64,000 nt of DNA from Lachnospiraceae bacterium (GTDB taxonomy: Bacteria; Bacillota; Clostridia; Lachnospirales; Lachnospiraceae). The translations under genes were made by a program, and so were the position numbers. The notes under the pieces were generated by a model. The model was given only the letters and a program-made list of their open reading frames with translations. It searched no databases and was not told where the DNA came from. Shown piece by piece: positions 32,320 to 41,875 of the stretch (within the stretch, counting starts at the first letter, position 1; the number at the start of each line of letters is the position of its first letter). The stretch is from positions 62,001 through 126,000 of the forward strand of contig CAAGJU010000192.1 in NCBI GenBank assembly GCA_900770225.1. The letters are read 5' to 3'.

Positions 32320-33522
32320 TCATGCACCTGCCTTCGCAGTTCCTCCGGCTTTCATGATCTGCACGGCTTCCGGCAGAACCAGAAGACCGTCCACTCTCTC
32401 CTTTGCCACATAGCCGATCATGCCGTTGCCGGCAAAAAGCTCACGGAGCTCCTGCATGGACCGCGTGCCACGGTCGCCGATGTTGTAGTAGGAGAAATCA
32501 CCGAACGCCATCACAGGCTTGCCTGCCTCCAGCTTCGGTGCGTAGGCGGAGGTATGCACGGCATAGCCGCAGATGCGGTCCGGCTCGCCTGCCTGATAGG
32601 ACGGCTGCCAGATATAGGCTCCGTTGTTATCCTTGAGCTTCCGGATCTCCGCCAGCGTCTGGTCGTTCAGGATGAATGATGCGCTCTTGCGGTACGGACG
32701 CTTAAGGTTGTAGATCAGCGTCAGGATGTCATCCGTTGCGAGCTTGGCAGACGCAAGTGTCACGCTCACAGTGCCGCCATTCGTCTCGTTGAAGAGGCCG
32801 GTCGGCTTGCCTTTCCCATCGCCGTTCAGGAAAGCGTCCTCCTCGGCATTGGCGATGGCCTTGCCGAACTGGGTCGTGATGTAGGACTCCAGATTGAAGG
32901 CGTTATCATAGAGCAGCTCCTCCGTGATCTTGATCGCCACATGGAGCTTGTGGGCATCCATGATCTTCTGGGCGAACGTCGCGTCCGAGAACTGCAGCGC
33001 ACCGCCTTCCTCGATCAACGCAGCCGCAGGCTTGGTAGCCGCGATGTTGATCTTATGCTCGCCGGAGGTCGTGATCGTGGTCGCAAGGCCGCGCATGATG
33101 TTCTCCTCATCCAGCACATCGATAAGCCTCCTGTCCCACTCATCCGGCACGAGATATCCTCCATCGGCATCCACACCTTCCTGCAGGACATCGGATACCT
33201 GATGGAAATTGGATCTCATGGCGGTCAGCATATCCTTCGCATACTGGTTGGAAAAGCGTCCGCTCTTCTCAGGCTTGTCCGGTTCCATCGGCTTTCCGGT
33301 GAGTGGCTTGGCAGTCGGCTTATTGAGCTCTGCCTCGATCGCCGCCTGACGGTTGAGTCTCTCGATCTCCTTCGACAGGTCTGTGATCTCCTTCTCCATG
33401 CGGTCATAGGTTGCGCTGTCCTCTGCAGACAGGGTTCCATTCTCCTGACGGTGGGAATCCAGAAACTTCTTAGTTGCTTCCCACGCCGTCGCTCTCTTGT
33501 TCATCAGCTCATTGATCGTCAT
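32320..33522 (-). CDS. Major capsid protein, HK97 family
   Basis: A 400-aa capsid subunit. ATG 33522 follows GAGGAGG. The first ~110 residues are a coiled-coil scaffold (delta) domain removed by the protease upstream. The HK97-fold core starts around 'EGVDADGGYLVPDEWDRRLIDVLDEEN' and holds 'TTITTSGEHKINIA' and 'YDNAFNLESYITTQFGKAIANAEEDAFLNGDGKGKPTGLF', all typical. Forms the icosahedral head. Confidence 0.93.
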   Translation of the reverse strand: MTINELMNKRATAWEATKKFLDSHRQENGTLSAEDSATYDRMEKEITDLSKEIERLNRQAAIEAELNKPTAKPLTGKPMEPDKPEKSGRFSNQYAKDMLTAMRSNFHQVSDVLQEGVDADGGYLVPDEWDRRLIDVLDEENIMRGLATTITTSGEHKINIAATKPAAALIEEGGALQFSDATFAQKIMDAHKLHVAIKITEELLYDNAFNLESYITTQFGKAIANAEEDAFLNGDGKGKPTGLFNETNGGTVSVTLASAKLATDDILTLIYNLKRPYRKSASFILNDQTLAEIRKLKDNNGAYIWQPSYQAGEPDRICGYAVHTSAYAPKLEAGKPVMAFGDFSYYNIGDRGTRSMQELRELFAGNGMIGYVAKERVDGLLVLPEAVQIMKAGGTAKAGA

Positions 33523-33549
33523 ATGATTTTTCCTCCTCAAAATGTGTTT

Positions 33550-34446
33550 TCAAAATGTGGAATGTAAAAGGTTCAGCCGCTCCATCAGTGCATCCGCACG
33601 GCGGCCTTCAGGTACTTCAAGTGCTTCAGGCTTCGGATTCCCTCCCTCGCCTGCATTGTGTTTCTCTGGTGCTTTGTCGGTAGGTATCTTGTTAACTGCT
33701 TCGTAGTGTTTCTTCACCTTATTTGTGAAAGCAGCCGCCATCTGACGACTGGAATAGAGCATGCCAGACGGCTTCTTATCCGGATCATCCTCACCAGACT
33801 TCTCATCATCCTTGTCAGGTTTATCCTCGTCTGGCTCATCCTGCTCCGGTTTTCCCTGCTCACCCACACGATAGAGATCCGGGCGTTCCATCACTCGGTC
33901 TGCAAAGCCAAGCTCCACAGCCTTTGTCGAATCTAGCCACGTCTCATCGTCCATGAGCTTACTGAGCTTGTTCTTCGAAAGGCCTGTTTTCCTGACGTAG
34001 GCATTCAGAATGGAATCCTTCACGGAATCCAGCATCGAAATCGCCTGTGCCAGATCGTCCTTGTCACCCATCGCTTCTGTCGCCGGATTATGGATCATCA
34101 GCATACTGACCGGAGATACAAGAACCTCATCTCCTGCCATCGCGATGACCGATGCAGCACTCGCGGCAAGACCGTCGATCTTCACCGTAACCTTGCCGGA
34201 GTACGACAGAAGCATGTTGTAGATCTGTGCTGCGGCCCACACATCGCCGCCGGGGCTATTGATCCAGACTGTGACCGGACCTTTGCCGGCATCGAGATCA
34301 GCGCGAAACAAATCGGGAGTAATGGTGTCTTCGTACCAGGTGTCCTCCCCTCCGATCGCGCCATCAAGGAACAGGGTCCGTTCTGCAAGATTCGGATCCT
34401 CTCCTGCCGGTGTCTTGTTCCTCACCCATCTCCAAAACTTTTTCAT
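33550..34446 (-). CDS. Head maturation protease, ClpP-like
   Basis: A 298-aa serine protease. ClpP-fold marks: 'WINSPGGDVWAAAQIYNML' near 61, catalytic Ser in 'GLAASAASVIAMAG' (S96) and His in 'MLMIHNP' (H119), 'LDSTKAVELGFADRV' near 180. The charged E/D/K-rich tail (~195-240) is typical. It trims the capsid delta domain and itself. It overlaps the portal gene by four bases. Confidence 0.9.
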   Translation of the reverse strand: MKKFWRWVRNKTPAGEDPNLAERTLFLDGAIGGEDTWYEDTITPDLFRADLDAGKGPVTVWINSPGGDVWAAAQIYNMLLSYSGKVTVKIDGLAASAASVIAMAGDEVLVSPVSMLMIHNPATEAMGDKDDLAQAISMLDSVKDSILNAYVRKTGLSKNKLSKLMDDETWLDSTKAVELGFADRVMERPDLYRVGEQGKPEQDEPDEDKPDKDDEKSGEDDPDKKPSGMLYSSRQMAAAFTNKVKKHYEAVNKIPTDKAPEKHNAGEGGNPKPEALEVPEGRRADALMERLNLLHSTF

Positions 34447-35813
34447 CGATTCCTCCTTCCCCTTCTGCGGGGTTTTTCATTCTGTGTATCTTCCTGATCT
34501 GGCTCCTGCTCAGGGTTCTCCTTCTCCTGCGCAGAACCACTCTGCTGTTCCTGCTCTGACTCCTGCCCCGGTGAATCACTCTTCGCATACGCCGATCCGG
34601 CGTCGGCAAGTTTGACGACATTTCCGTTCAGGACGTGAAGAAAACCACCTTCATCCTCCGAAAGCAGATCCATGTTCTCCAACTCTCTCACATCGTTGAC
34701 ACTCATGATGCCGTTCTGGATACCGGTCGCATATCCGCTCATCCGGCTCGCATAATCCCCGCGCAGGAGACCATCCACATTGAAGCGGATAAAATATTCC
34801 TCCTTCTCACCGGACTTCAGGAGAGCTTTCTCCATGCACTGCTCAAACCTGACGAGCCACGGCTGCAGGGTGTAGGTCACAAATTCCAGTGACTGCTGCT
34901 CGATATTGCTGAACGTCGCGTGCTCGAGGTCACCGATCATGTGAGGAGGCACGCGGAAAATTCTCGCGATCTCATCGATCTGGAACCGCCGTGTCTCAAG
35001 GAACTGCGCCTGTTCAGGGCTGATCGAGATCGGCGTGTAGGTCATCCCCTCTTCCAAAATGGCCACCTTCCCGGAATTGGAACTCCCGCCGAAACCTGCC
35101 TCCCACGACTTCCGAATCTTCTCTGGATCCTTCACAGCACCCGGCATCGACAGGACACCAGACGGGTTGGCTCCGTTCTTGAAGAACTTAGCGCCATACT
35201 CCTCTGTCGCCATCGCCATACCGATGGAGTTCTTGGCCACAGCGATGGGGCTGTACCCGACGAGACCATCAAAACCCAGCCCCGGGATGTGCAGCACGTC
35301 ATAGGGAGAGAGCCTCACAGTTCCGGTCTTCATGGTCGGCGCATCGGAATTGCTCATCTGATATTCGTAATAGAGCTGACCATTCTCATCCCGGTCTACT
35401 TTCATCCGGTTAGACATCAGGGGATACAGGGCTACCACATCGCCCTTGCCGTTCCGGATCACCTGTGCATAGGCGTTGCCGTACATCAGGATGTGCGTCA
35501 TGAGCGTCTCCCGGAATATAAAACTCGTCATCTCCGGATTCGGTTCATCGTGCAGCAGCCGGTACAGCGGGTTGTCCACTGCCTTCTCCTTCCCGCTGTC
35601 GGTGTACCTATACAGGTGGAGCGGGAGCTGTGCGATCGCTTCTGACAGCACGCGGATGCAGGCGTAAACTGCCGATATCTGCATGGCAGATCGCTCTGTC
35701 ACAACCTTGCCGGAAGACGTGCCGCCAAAGTAATACTGGTAGCCGCTCCCGTTAGTAGAATCACGCGGATCTGCCCTCGCCTTCCTTCTGTGAAATAAAC
35801 CCCGAAATCCCAT
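34443..35813 (-). CDS. Portal protein, HK97 family
   Basis: A 456-aa portal subunit. 'VYACIRVLSEAIAQLPLHLYR' (~50), 'FRETLMTHILMYGNAYAQVIRN' (~103) and 'FRVPPHMIGDLEHATFSNIEQQSLEFV' (~293) are the family signatures. The E/Q-rich C-terminus is variable. Forms the dodecameric DNA channel. Confidence 0.93.
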   Translation of the reverse strand: MGFRGLFHRRKARADPRDSTNGSGYQYYFGGTSSGKVVTERSAMQISAVYACIRVLSEAIAQLPLHLYRYTDSGKEKAVDNPLYRLLHDEPNPEMTSFIFRETLMTHILMYGNAYAQVIRNGKGDVVALYPLMSNRMKVDRDENGQLYYEYQMSNSDAPTMKTGTVRLSPYDVLHIPGLGFDGLVGYSPIAVAKNSIGMAMATEEYGAKFFKNGANPSGVLSMPGAVKDPEKIRKSWEAGFGGSSNSGKVAILEEGMTYTPISISPEQAQFLETRRFQIDEIARIFRVPPHMIGDLEHATFSNIEQQSLEFVTYTLQPWLVRFEQCMEKALLKSGEKEEYFIRFNVDGLLRGDYASRMSGYATGIQNGIMSVNDVRELENMDLLSEDEGGFLHVLNGNVVKLADAGSAYAKSDSPGQESEQEQQSGSAQEKENPEQEPDQEDTQNEKPRRRGRRNR

Positions 35814-35940
35814 GTGTACTCCTCCTTATCTCCTGCTATTGATCCCATATAAAAAGGCACCCACCGTTTTTTCGGTGAATGCCCTGTCTGTGTTTCTATT
35901 TTTCCTACTTGTGTCTGCGTTTCTGCTTATTTCCTGGTTC

Positions 35941-36108
35941 TTACTTTACGATCCCGGTCCTGTTGACCCTGCCCTTCCAAACCTCCTCGAAGGTTGCTCC
36001 CTTGAGGTCTGTCTGGAATTGAAGTTCAAGGTTAAGCTGTGCCTCAAATCTGTTGTTTCCCTGTGCTGTGGTGTAGGTCTTGCCGTTTTTTGTGAATCTG
36101 TATATCAT
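35941..36108 (-). CDS. Small phage protein between terminase and portal
   Basis: A 55-aa protein (begins MIYRFTKNGKTYTTAQGNN, ends GRVNRTGIVK). GGAGGA lies seven bases before ATG 36108, and the composition is normal for a real protein. It follows a 58-base leader (36127-36184) that recurs at 39203-39260. I do not recognise the family. About 130 bases to the portal start hold only a short hairpin (CACCCACCG...CGGTGAATG). Confidence 0.65.
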   Translation of the reverse strand: MIYRFTKNGKTYTTAQGNNRFEAQLNLELQFQTDLKGATFEEVWKGRVNRTGIVK

Positions 36109-36126
36109 CTTGTTCTCCTCCGTGGG

Positions 36127-36184
36127 TGCTTGTCTTTTGTTATGTGTATATTCGCTCTGAACCGGGTATTTATCCAGTTCTTTC
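36127..36184 (-). repeat. 58-bp conserved leader repeat, copy 1
   Basis: It matches 39203-39260 at 47 of 58 positions with no gap. The shared core is TGTATATTCGCTCTGA. Both copies are in the same orientation, 20-25 bases before a small minus-strand gene, so a promoter or operator is likely. Confidence 0.6.
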
Positions 36185-36227
36185 GCGGCATAAACTACAC
36201 AAAGATCAGGCAGGAAAATGATGCAGA

Positions 36228-37853
36228 TCAGACAAACAAAATGCCCCTTTCATCATAAACAGACTCTTCATTTTGATGGCGAATACAGCGATCCAGCGCC
36301 ATGATGGAAGCGACAATACCATCGATCTTCTCCGGCGATTTCGCTTTTGTCGGCTTGATGTTATCGGCTGCGTCGCGGTCCACCACGACGTTCAGCGCCA
36401 TCCATCTGAGCACCGGGTTGCCTCCGTGCTGGATCCTGCCCTCCATCATGAGCTTATAGAACTCCTTGGTAGGAGCGCTCATATCCTTAAAACCTTGCCC
36501 GAACGGCACCATCGTCAGCCCGTCATCCGTGAGGTCGATGATCAATTGTGTTGCATTCCATCTGTCGACCCCTATCTCCCGGATGTTATAGATCTTATAC
36601 AGGTCATTGATGAATTTCCTGATATAATTGTAGTCGATCACGTTGCCCTCAGTCGCGTTCATATATCCCTGCTTCACCCATGTATCGTACGGAACCGAGG
36701 CGCGTCTCACCCGGAGCGGAATCGTATCTTCCGGCACCCAGAAATACGGGAGGCAGATATAATTCTCCGTCTCATCCCGAGGCGGGAACATCAGAACCAG
36801 CGCTGTGATATCTCCGGTGCTCGAAAGATCAAGACCACCGTAACACTCCCGGCCACGCAGGGAAGCAAGGTCGATCGGAGCGTTGCCTTTGTTGAAAACT
36901 TCCTCCGGGATGAAGGCCGTGGTACTGGAAACCCACATGTTAAGTCTCAGCTGCTTGAACACGGCTTCTTCCGCAGGATTCTCCAGCGCCTGCCGGAACT
37001 GGTCTCTCACACGGTCGATCTGGATGGTCTGGCCGAGGCTGGGGTTTACCTTGTACCAATTTTTCTCGTCCTTCCAGTCCTCCCCATCCTCCAGCCCATA
37101 CACGACTGGGTAGAAGGTCGGGTCAACTTTCTGGCCGTTCAGTATATCCTTCGCTTTCTGATGCAGCTCATAGCAGATAGAATTCCTGTCCGTTCCCGCT
37201 GTTGTGATAATAAAATACAGCGGCTGTTCTCTGGCGTCACCAGATCCCTGCGTCAGGACATCGTAGAGTTTTCTGTTCGGCTGGGCATGCAGCTCATCAA
37301 AAACAAGGCCGGAAACATTCAGGCCATGCTTGGTTCCCACCTCTGCCGACAGCACCTGATAGAATCCATTATTGCTGTAATTGACGATCCTCTTGGTAGC
37401 TCCCATGATCTTTGATCTCCGGTACAACGCCGGACACATGGAAACCATCTGGTGTGCAACATCAAAAACTATACTCGCCTGCTGGCGGTCAGCAGCAGCA
37501 CCATACACCTCTGCCGAAGCCTCTCCATCAGCGTAAAGCAGGTACAGAGCAACGGCAGCAGCAAGCTCACTCTTCCCTCCTTTTTTTGGGCATTCTACAA
37601 ATGCCGTTCTGAACTGCCTGTTTCCATCCGGTTTTACGATACCGAAGATGTCTCTCACAATTCTCTCCTGCCACGGCAGCAGCCAGAAACGCATTCCAGC
37701 CCATTTTCCTTTGGTGTGACAGAGTTGCTCTACGAAAGCCACAGCCCGGTCTGCCTTCGACTCGTCATAGTGGGAGGTCGGCAGCATGAACTTTGACGGT
37801 GTGTAATTTTCCAGTTTCGGAATGTTGTCCGGCCTTACTTCACGATCTTCCAT
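36228..37853 (-). CDS. terL: Terminase large subunit
   Basis: A 541-aa packaging motor. The ATPase part shows 'FVECPKKGGKSELAAAVALYLL' (Walker A-like) near 86 and 'GLVFDELHAQPN' (Walker B) near 183; the nuclease part has 'YGGLDLSSTGDITAL' near 335 and 'IGVDRWNATQLIIDL' near 425. The family is that of HK97-like P27-associated terminases. It overlaps terS by 19 bases. Confidence 0.94.
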   Translation of the reverse strand: MEDREVRPDNIPKLENYTPSKFMLPTSHYDESKADRAVAFVEQLCHTKGKWAGMRFWLLPWQERIVRDIFGIVKPDGNRQFRTAFVECPKKGGKSELAAAVALYLLYADGEASAEVYGAAADRQQASIVFDVAHQMVSMCPALYRRSKIMGATKRIVNYSNNGFYQVLSAEVGTKHGLNVSGLVFDELHAQPNRKLYDVLTQGSGDAREQPLYFIITTAGTDRNSICYELHQKAKDILNGQKVDPTFYPVVYGLEDGEDWKDEKNWYKVNPSLGQTIQIDRVRDQFRQALENPAEEAVFKQLRLNMWVSSTTAFIPEEVFNKGNAPIDLASLRGRECYGGLDLSSTGDITALVLMFPPRDETENYICLPYFWVPEDTIPLRVRRASVPYDTWVKQGYMNATEGNVIDYNYIRKFINDLYKIYNIREIGVDRWNATQLIIDLTDDGLTMVPFGQGFKDMSAPTKEFYKLMMEGRIQHGGNPVLRWMALNVVVDRDAADNIKPTKAKSPEKIDGIVASIMALDRCIRHQNEESVYDERGILFV

Positions 37854-38326
37854 GTATCTCCCCCTCCAAGCAGATCCTCCATCTCATCCTTCTTACCGCC
37901 GCCGGTTTCATCCGCAATCAGGCGCGATCTCGATGCCGGTGTCAGACCGAACTGCTCTGCATATCTCCCCATCTGCTTTAAGTACTGCTGCGCCATAGAA
38001 ACCTGCGGAACAGCCATCCAGTACCCCGAAGGCGTCCGGACCAGAGAGCCGTGTTCGCTGATGAACTCCTCGTTCTCCTTCCATCTCGCGTAGGACTGGC
38101 AGTACCCTGCAAACGCAGCCATATCCACATCTGTCAGGACACCCATCTGCACGAGTTTCGGTGCAAGCCGTCTCCATTCCTTCTTTGCCTCCTTGTCCAG
38201 CCACTTGGGACAGGATGGTGCCTGCTTTCCGGGATGCGGTTCCCGCTTATTCAGAGGCCGCTTTCCGGGGTTCCCTTCCAGCACCTTGATAGCTGTCGGG
38301 GTTGGTTTTCTTCCACGCGTAGCCAT
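37835..38326 (-). CDS. terS: Terminase small subunit, P27 family
   Basis: A 163-aa protein beginning 'RGRKPTPTAIKVLEGNPGKRPLNKREP', the unmistakable P27 start, followed by 'WKENEEFISEHGSLVRTPSGY'. It recognises the packaging site and recruits the large subunit. Confidence 0.93.
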   Translation of the reverse strand: MATRGRKPTPTAIKVLEGNPGKRPLNKREPHPGKQAPSCPKWLDKEAKKEWRRLAPKLVQMGVLTDVDMAAFAGYCQSYARWKENEEFISEHGSLVRTPSGYWMAVPQVSMAQQYLKQMGRYAEQFGLTPASRSRLIADETGGGKKDEMEDLLGGGDTWKIVK

Positions 38327-38487
38327 AAGGCTCGCCTCCTTTCAAATTTCTGCATCAAAAAAGGAAGGGCATCTCTGCTCTTCCCTTTCAGATCTGTGTG
38401 TGATTATCTGGTATTACGTTCTTCTGGCAGTGCCGGCGCTATTACCCTGCTGCCTCAATACCGGTGCTAAGCTGTTGCTCTGTCGCC

Positions 38488-38739
38488 TTAGTTGTAAGCC
38501 CTCAGCAGGATGGCGTAGGCCAGCTGGCTCGCTTCATCTTCGGGCTCAACACTCCAGCCCCTTTCGTAGTTTAATGTGGTTTCTCCGTTGACCTTGATCG
38601 TCAGCTTGCTGATCCTGCCGCCGTCGATTCCGTATTCAGCGCTCGGCTCATCAAAGTGCTTTACGCTGTATTTGCAAACCGTGAATGTTCCGTCTCCGTT
38701 CGGTACTGCAATGCTTCCTTCGCTCCACATGGTCCGCAC
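38488..38739 (-). CDS. Small phage protein of a conserved unknown family
   Basis: An 83-aa protein; 'MWSEGSIAVPNGDGTFTVCKYSVKHFDEPS' and 'YGIDGGRISKLTIKVNG' are a pattern I know from many Firmicutes prophages and conjugative elements, where it has no assigned role. It follows the 144-aa gene by four bases. Confidence 0.68.
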   Translation of the reverse strand: MRTMWSEGSIAVPNGDGTFTVCKYSVKHFDEPSAEYGIDGGRISKLTIKVNGETTLNYERGWSVEPEDEASQLAYAILLRAYN

Positions 38740-38743
38740 CTCC

Positions 38744-39178
38744 TTAGTTCAGGATCATCCTGAAGGCGTGTCCCTTCTCGTAGCACTTGTTCCAGAGGTC
38801 TTTCCGGAGGTTGACCTCGACCATCTCGCCAATGGTGCAGCCTGCTTCCTTGAAAAGCCATAAGGTCTCAACCGCATCCGTCGCTCTGCAGGAGTAGGTG
38901 AATTCCCTGATCCCGTTCTCCTTAAGGCAGGCGGTGATGGCTTCCACATCCCGGTCCCAGATGATGTCGTCGAAGTTGAGGATCTTGTTCTCGTTCTCTC
39001 TGGAATTCTCGTAAGCTCTCCAGATCATCCATGCGATGTCGCCCTGCTTTGCAAGCCCGTCCTCTGCCGCCTTGGCAGTTTTTATTATGGCGTTCTGCTC
39101 TTCCTCGGTGGTGGCCTCTTTGTAGGCCCTCTGTGCTGCTTTGAGCGTGTTGTAGGTTTCTTCGAAAATGTTTGTCAT
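38744..39178 (-). CDS. Phage protein, unknown function
   Basis: A 144-aa, mostly helical protein with four Cys, co-transcribed with the 83-aa protein. 'NENKILNFDDIIWDRDVEAITACLKENGI...EFTYSC' recurs in Firmicutes mobile elements. It has no catalytic motif I can name. Its start follows the repeated leader at 39203-39260 by about 25 bases. Confidence 0.6.
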   Translation of the reverse strand: MTNIFEETYNTLKAAQRAYKEATTEEEQNAIIKTAKAAEDGLAKQGDIAWMIWRAYENSRENENKILNFDDIIWDRDVEAITACLKENGIREFTYSCRATDAVETLWLFKEAGCTIGEMVEVNLRKDLWNKCYEKGHAFRMILN

Positions 39179-39202
39179 GGTCTTTGCCCTCCCTTGTGGC
39201 TG

Positions 39203-39260
39203 TGCTTGTCTTTTGGTGAGTGTATATTCGCTCTGACGCGCACATATATCCAGTCATTTC
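39203..39260 (-). repeat. 58-bp conserved leader repeat, copy 2
   Basis: See 36127-36184. A weaker relative (GTCAGAGGGATGTATGTAC on the minus strand) lies at about 40201-40219, before the acidic-repeat gene. Confidence 0.6.
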
Positions 39261-39304
39261 AGGGGTGTATTTCTCACAAGATTGAGCCCCGAGAACTGTG
39301 TATT

Positions 39305-40174
39305 TTATGATGCTGATGCCTGCTCAGACGCTTGCTCTGATGTCTGTTCTGATGTCTGCTCTGATGCCTTCTTCGGAGCGCCGCTCTTCCAGCTGCTGTT
39401 GCCGGAAAGATTCTGGAGCAGGATCTTCCGTTCGGCCTTATATTCGGATCCGATAAAACCCAGCCGGAGAAGGAAGCACCGGAATGCGTACTTTTCATTC
39501 TCGACCGGATGCGGGTATGCGTTCACGTGTTTCAGTTCCTTACTGAGCCTGCAGATGGCGGCAATGAAGTCGGTGTAGGCCTTTGCCTCATCCGCTTCCG
39601 GGACCGTGCAGAACCAGGGGAAGAGGATCCTGTCTTCCGTTACCTCGATGCGGATGTCGTCCACACCGAGCGCCTTCCGGATCAGGTCACCTTTTGCCGT
39701 GAGCAGGTTGGTCAGGTTCCCGACGCTCGCAGAAGAAAGCGGCAGACTGATTGTAAGGCCGGTCTCCTGTGCTTCCTCCGGCTCCTCTGCGACTTCCTGC
39801 TCCGGTTCTGCTGCCGTCGGCTCTGCGGCTTCCTGCACCGGCTCCTGTGTCTCCTCTGCGGCTTCCTGCTCCGGTTCCTGTGTCTCCTGCTCCGATTCTG
39901 CTGCCGCTGGTTCTGTGGTCTCCTGTGTCTCCTCCGGCTCCATCGCCGGTCTTGCTTCCGGGTAGATACCCATTTCCCCGAGGGCTGTCACCACACGGTT
40001 CAGTTCCTCCCCGTCATCGCAGGTCACCGCGCCTTTCTTGTCAACTGTGATGCTGCCGATCTCAAAGGCGCAGGTTGGCATGTACTTGTACCTGGCTTTT
40101 TCTCCCGTGATCTCTGTGATCCTTTTTACCAGTTCCTTCCTCGCTACTCCTGTCCTGTTATAGTTTGCTCTCAT
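39305..40174 (-). CDS. Mobile-element protein with acidic linker and Ser-Glu-Gln repeat tail
   Basis: About 290 aa from ATG 40174 (AGGAGG nine bases before); the longer frame to 40261 is unlikely. The N-terminal ~80 residues ('MRANYNRTGVARKELVKRITEITGEKARYKYMPTCAF') and the C-terminal domain (~145-260) resemble proteins annotated as 'virulence-related' in Clostridia mobile elements. Between them is a long Glu/Pro/Ala/Gln linker; the end is a 12-bp tandem repeat giving SEQT/SEQA units. Function unknown. Confidence 0.6.
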   Translation of the reverse strand: MRANYNRTGVARKELVKRITEITGEKARYKYMPTCAFEIGSITVDKKGAVTCDDGEELNRVVTALGEMGIYPEARPAMEPEETQETTEPAAAESEQETQEPEQEAAEETQEPVQEAAEPTAAEPEQEVAEEPEEAQETGLTISLPLSSASVGNLTNLLTAKGDLIRKALGVDDIRIEVTEDRILFPWFCTVPEADEAKAYTDFIAAICRLSKELKHVNAYPHPVENEKYAFRCFLLRLGFIGSEYKAERKILLQNLSGNSSWKSGAPKKASEQTSEQTSEQASEQASAS

Positions 40175-40290
40175 GGGTATGCACCTCCTTCGTTTTGGTA
40201 GTACATACATCCCTCTGACTGGCGGAAATAGCAACGACATTCTCTCCTGAAATGTGCACAAAGATCAGCCCTCCGATATAATCACATCGA

Positions 40291-41547
40291 TCATGCGCTT
40301 TCCTCCTTCGGCATCGCGGCAACTGCCTCATCGAGTGTCAGCTTCTGGCCATCACGGATCACATACACGCCCTCCGACTTTTCTGCCTGCTCGATGTACC
40401 GCTTCACAATGACATCCACAAATTTCGGATCCAGTTCTACTCCGCGGCACGCCCGATCGATCTGTTCACAGGCGATCAGTGTACTGCCGGAACCAAGGAA
40501 TGGATCCAGCACGACGCCGTTTGTCATCGATGAATTTCGGATCGGATATGCCATCAGCTGCACCGGCTTCATAGTCGGATGGTCCTTTGATGCTTTCGGA
40601 CGGTCGTACTCCCAGATCGTTGTCTCTGAGCGTCCTGAATACCACTGATGGCGGCCCCCCTGCTTCCATCCGAAGAGGCACGGCTCATGCTGCCACTGAT
40701 AGGGAGATCGTCCAAGGACCAGTGCGTTCTTCTTCCAGATGCAACATCCGGAAAGATAAAATCCGGCATCGGCAAAAGCCCTGCGGAAGTTCAAGCCCTG
40801 TGTGTCTGCATGGAAAACATAGATAGATCCGTCATCAGCGAGATTGTCATGCATGCAGTTGAAAGCTGAGAGGAGAAATTTATAAAAATCCTCATCAGCC
40901 ATGTTGTCGTTCATGATCTTGCCGGCGGTTTCTTCAACGTCGACATTATAAGGCGGGTCCGTCACGATCACGTTTGCCTTCACACCATCCATCAGTCTCT
41001 CATAGGATGCCGGATCGGTAGAATCTCCACAGAAAACGATATGGCGTCCCAGATGCCAGAGGTCACCTGCCTTGGAGAATGTCGGCTTCTTCAGCTCCTC
41101 ATCGACATCAAAGTTGTCTTCTGTCACCTCTTTATCACAGACCTTATTGAAGAGCGCCTCCATCTCAGGCGGCTCGAAACCGGTGAGCGCTGTGTTGAAG
41201 TCAGACGCTTCCAGATCCTTCAGGAGATCGGCGAGCAGGTCCTCATCCCATGCGCCAGTGATTTTATTGAGCGCGATGTTCAGCGCCTTCTCACGTGTCT
41301 TATCTATATCAACGACCGCACATGGCACTTCGGTATAGCCGAGATCCATCGCAACAGTCAGTCTCTGATGTCCTCCGATGATCGTCATATCAGAATTGAC
41401 TACCAGCGGATCCGCGAACCCGAATTCGTTGATGGAGTTCTTGATCTTCTCGTATTCTTTATCACCCGGTTTCAGCTTTTTCCTTGGGTTATATGCTGCC
41501 GGTTTCAGCTCCGTCACCGGTATGTTCTTCAGTTCTGGTTGCTTCAT
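40291..41547 (-). CDS. ParB-N domain + DNA methyltransferase
   Basis: A 418-aa fusion. Residues 1-110 are a ParB/sulfiredoxin-like domain ('YNPRKKLKPGDKEYEKIKNSINEFGFADPLVVN...GGHQRLTVAMDLG'). The rest is a beta-class amino-methyltransferase with 'VTDPPYNV' near 195 and the SAM-binding 'LDPFLGSGSTLIACEQ' near 345. It probably methylates adenine-N6 or cytosine-N4 in phage DNA, protecting it from host restriction. No cognate nuclease is nearby. Confidence 0.9.
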   Translation of the reverse strand: MKQPELKNIPVTELKPAAYNPRKKLKPGDKEYEKIKNSINEFGFADPLVVNSDMTIIGGHQRLTVAMDLGYTEVPCAVVDIDKTREKALNIALNKITGAWDEDLLADLLKDLEASDFNTALTGFEPPEMEALFNKVCDKEVTEDNFDVDEELKKPTFSKAGDLWHLGRHIVFCGDSTDPASYERLMDGVKANVIVTDPPYNVDVEETAGKIMNDNMADEDFYKFLLSAFNCMHDNLADDGSIYVFHADTQGLNFRRAFADAGFYLSGCCIWKKNALVLGRSPYQWQHEPCLFGWKQGGRHQWYSGRSETTIWEYDRPKASKDHPTMKPVQLMAYPIRNSSMTNGVVLDPFLGSGSTLIACEQIDRACRGVELDPKFVDVIVKRYIEQAEKSEGVYVIRDGQKLTLDEAVAAMPKEESA

Positions 41548-41782
41548 TCTCCTTCTCCTTCATTCGTTCCCGCTGTCGATGCTTATCAAAAGCCCAGCGG
41601 CATTGTTTTGAGCAGAAAATCCCGCGTCTGCCAGTGCCTGCGTAGATGACAGGCCTGCCACACCAGAGGCAGTACCGCTGTCCGCAGGCCGTGATAAAAT
41701 CCTCCATGCTTTGCTCAAGATACTGCTCAAAACTCATATCAAAGTTCTGATCTACAGTCTGCTCACCGTTTTGATATTCCAT
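41489..41782 (-). CDS. Small zinc-ribbon-like phage protein
   Basis: About 97 aa from ATG 41782 (GGAGA upstream). 'YCLWCGRPVIYAGTGRRGIFCSKQCRWAFDKHRQR' is a four-Cys zinc-binding knuckle like those in small phage DNA-binding proteins. The highly charged C-terminus overlaps the methyltransferase start by 59 bases in another frame. Confidence 0.65.
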   Translation of the reverse strand: MEYQNGEQTVDQNFDMSFEQYLEQSMEDFITACGQRYCLWCGRPVIYAGTGRRGIFCSKQCRWAFDKHRQRERMKEKENEATRTEEHTGDGAETGSI

Positions 41783-41875
41783 AACATTCTCCTGTCCGCG
41801 AAATAAGTAAGGCATTTCTAACTTCTATTTCATTTCGCGGACATTTTCTAACGCATCTCCCGTCTGAAAAAAAGC

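Noticed and set aside
36273..37415. 380-aa plus-strand ORF
   Set aside because: Exact antisense of the large terminase; His/Arg-rich shadow without any domain.
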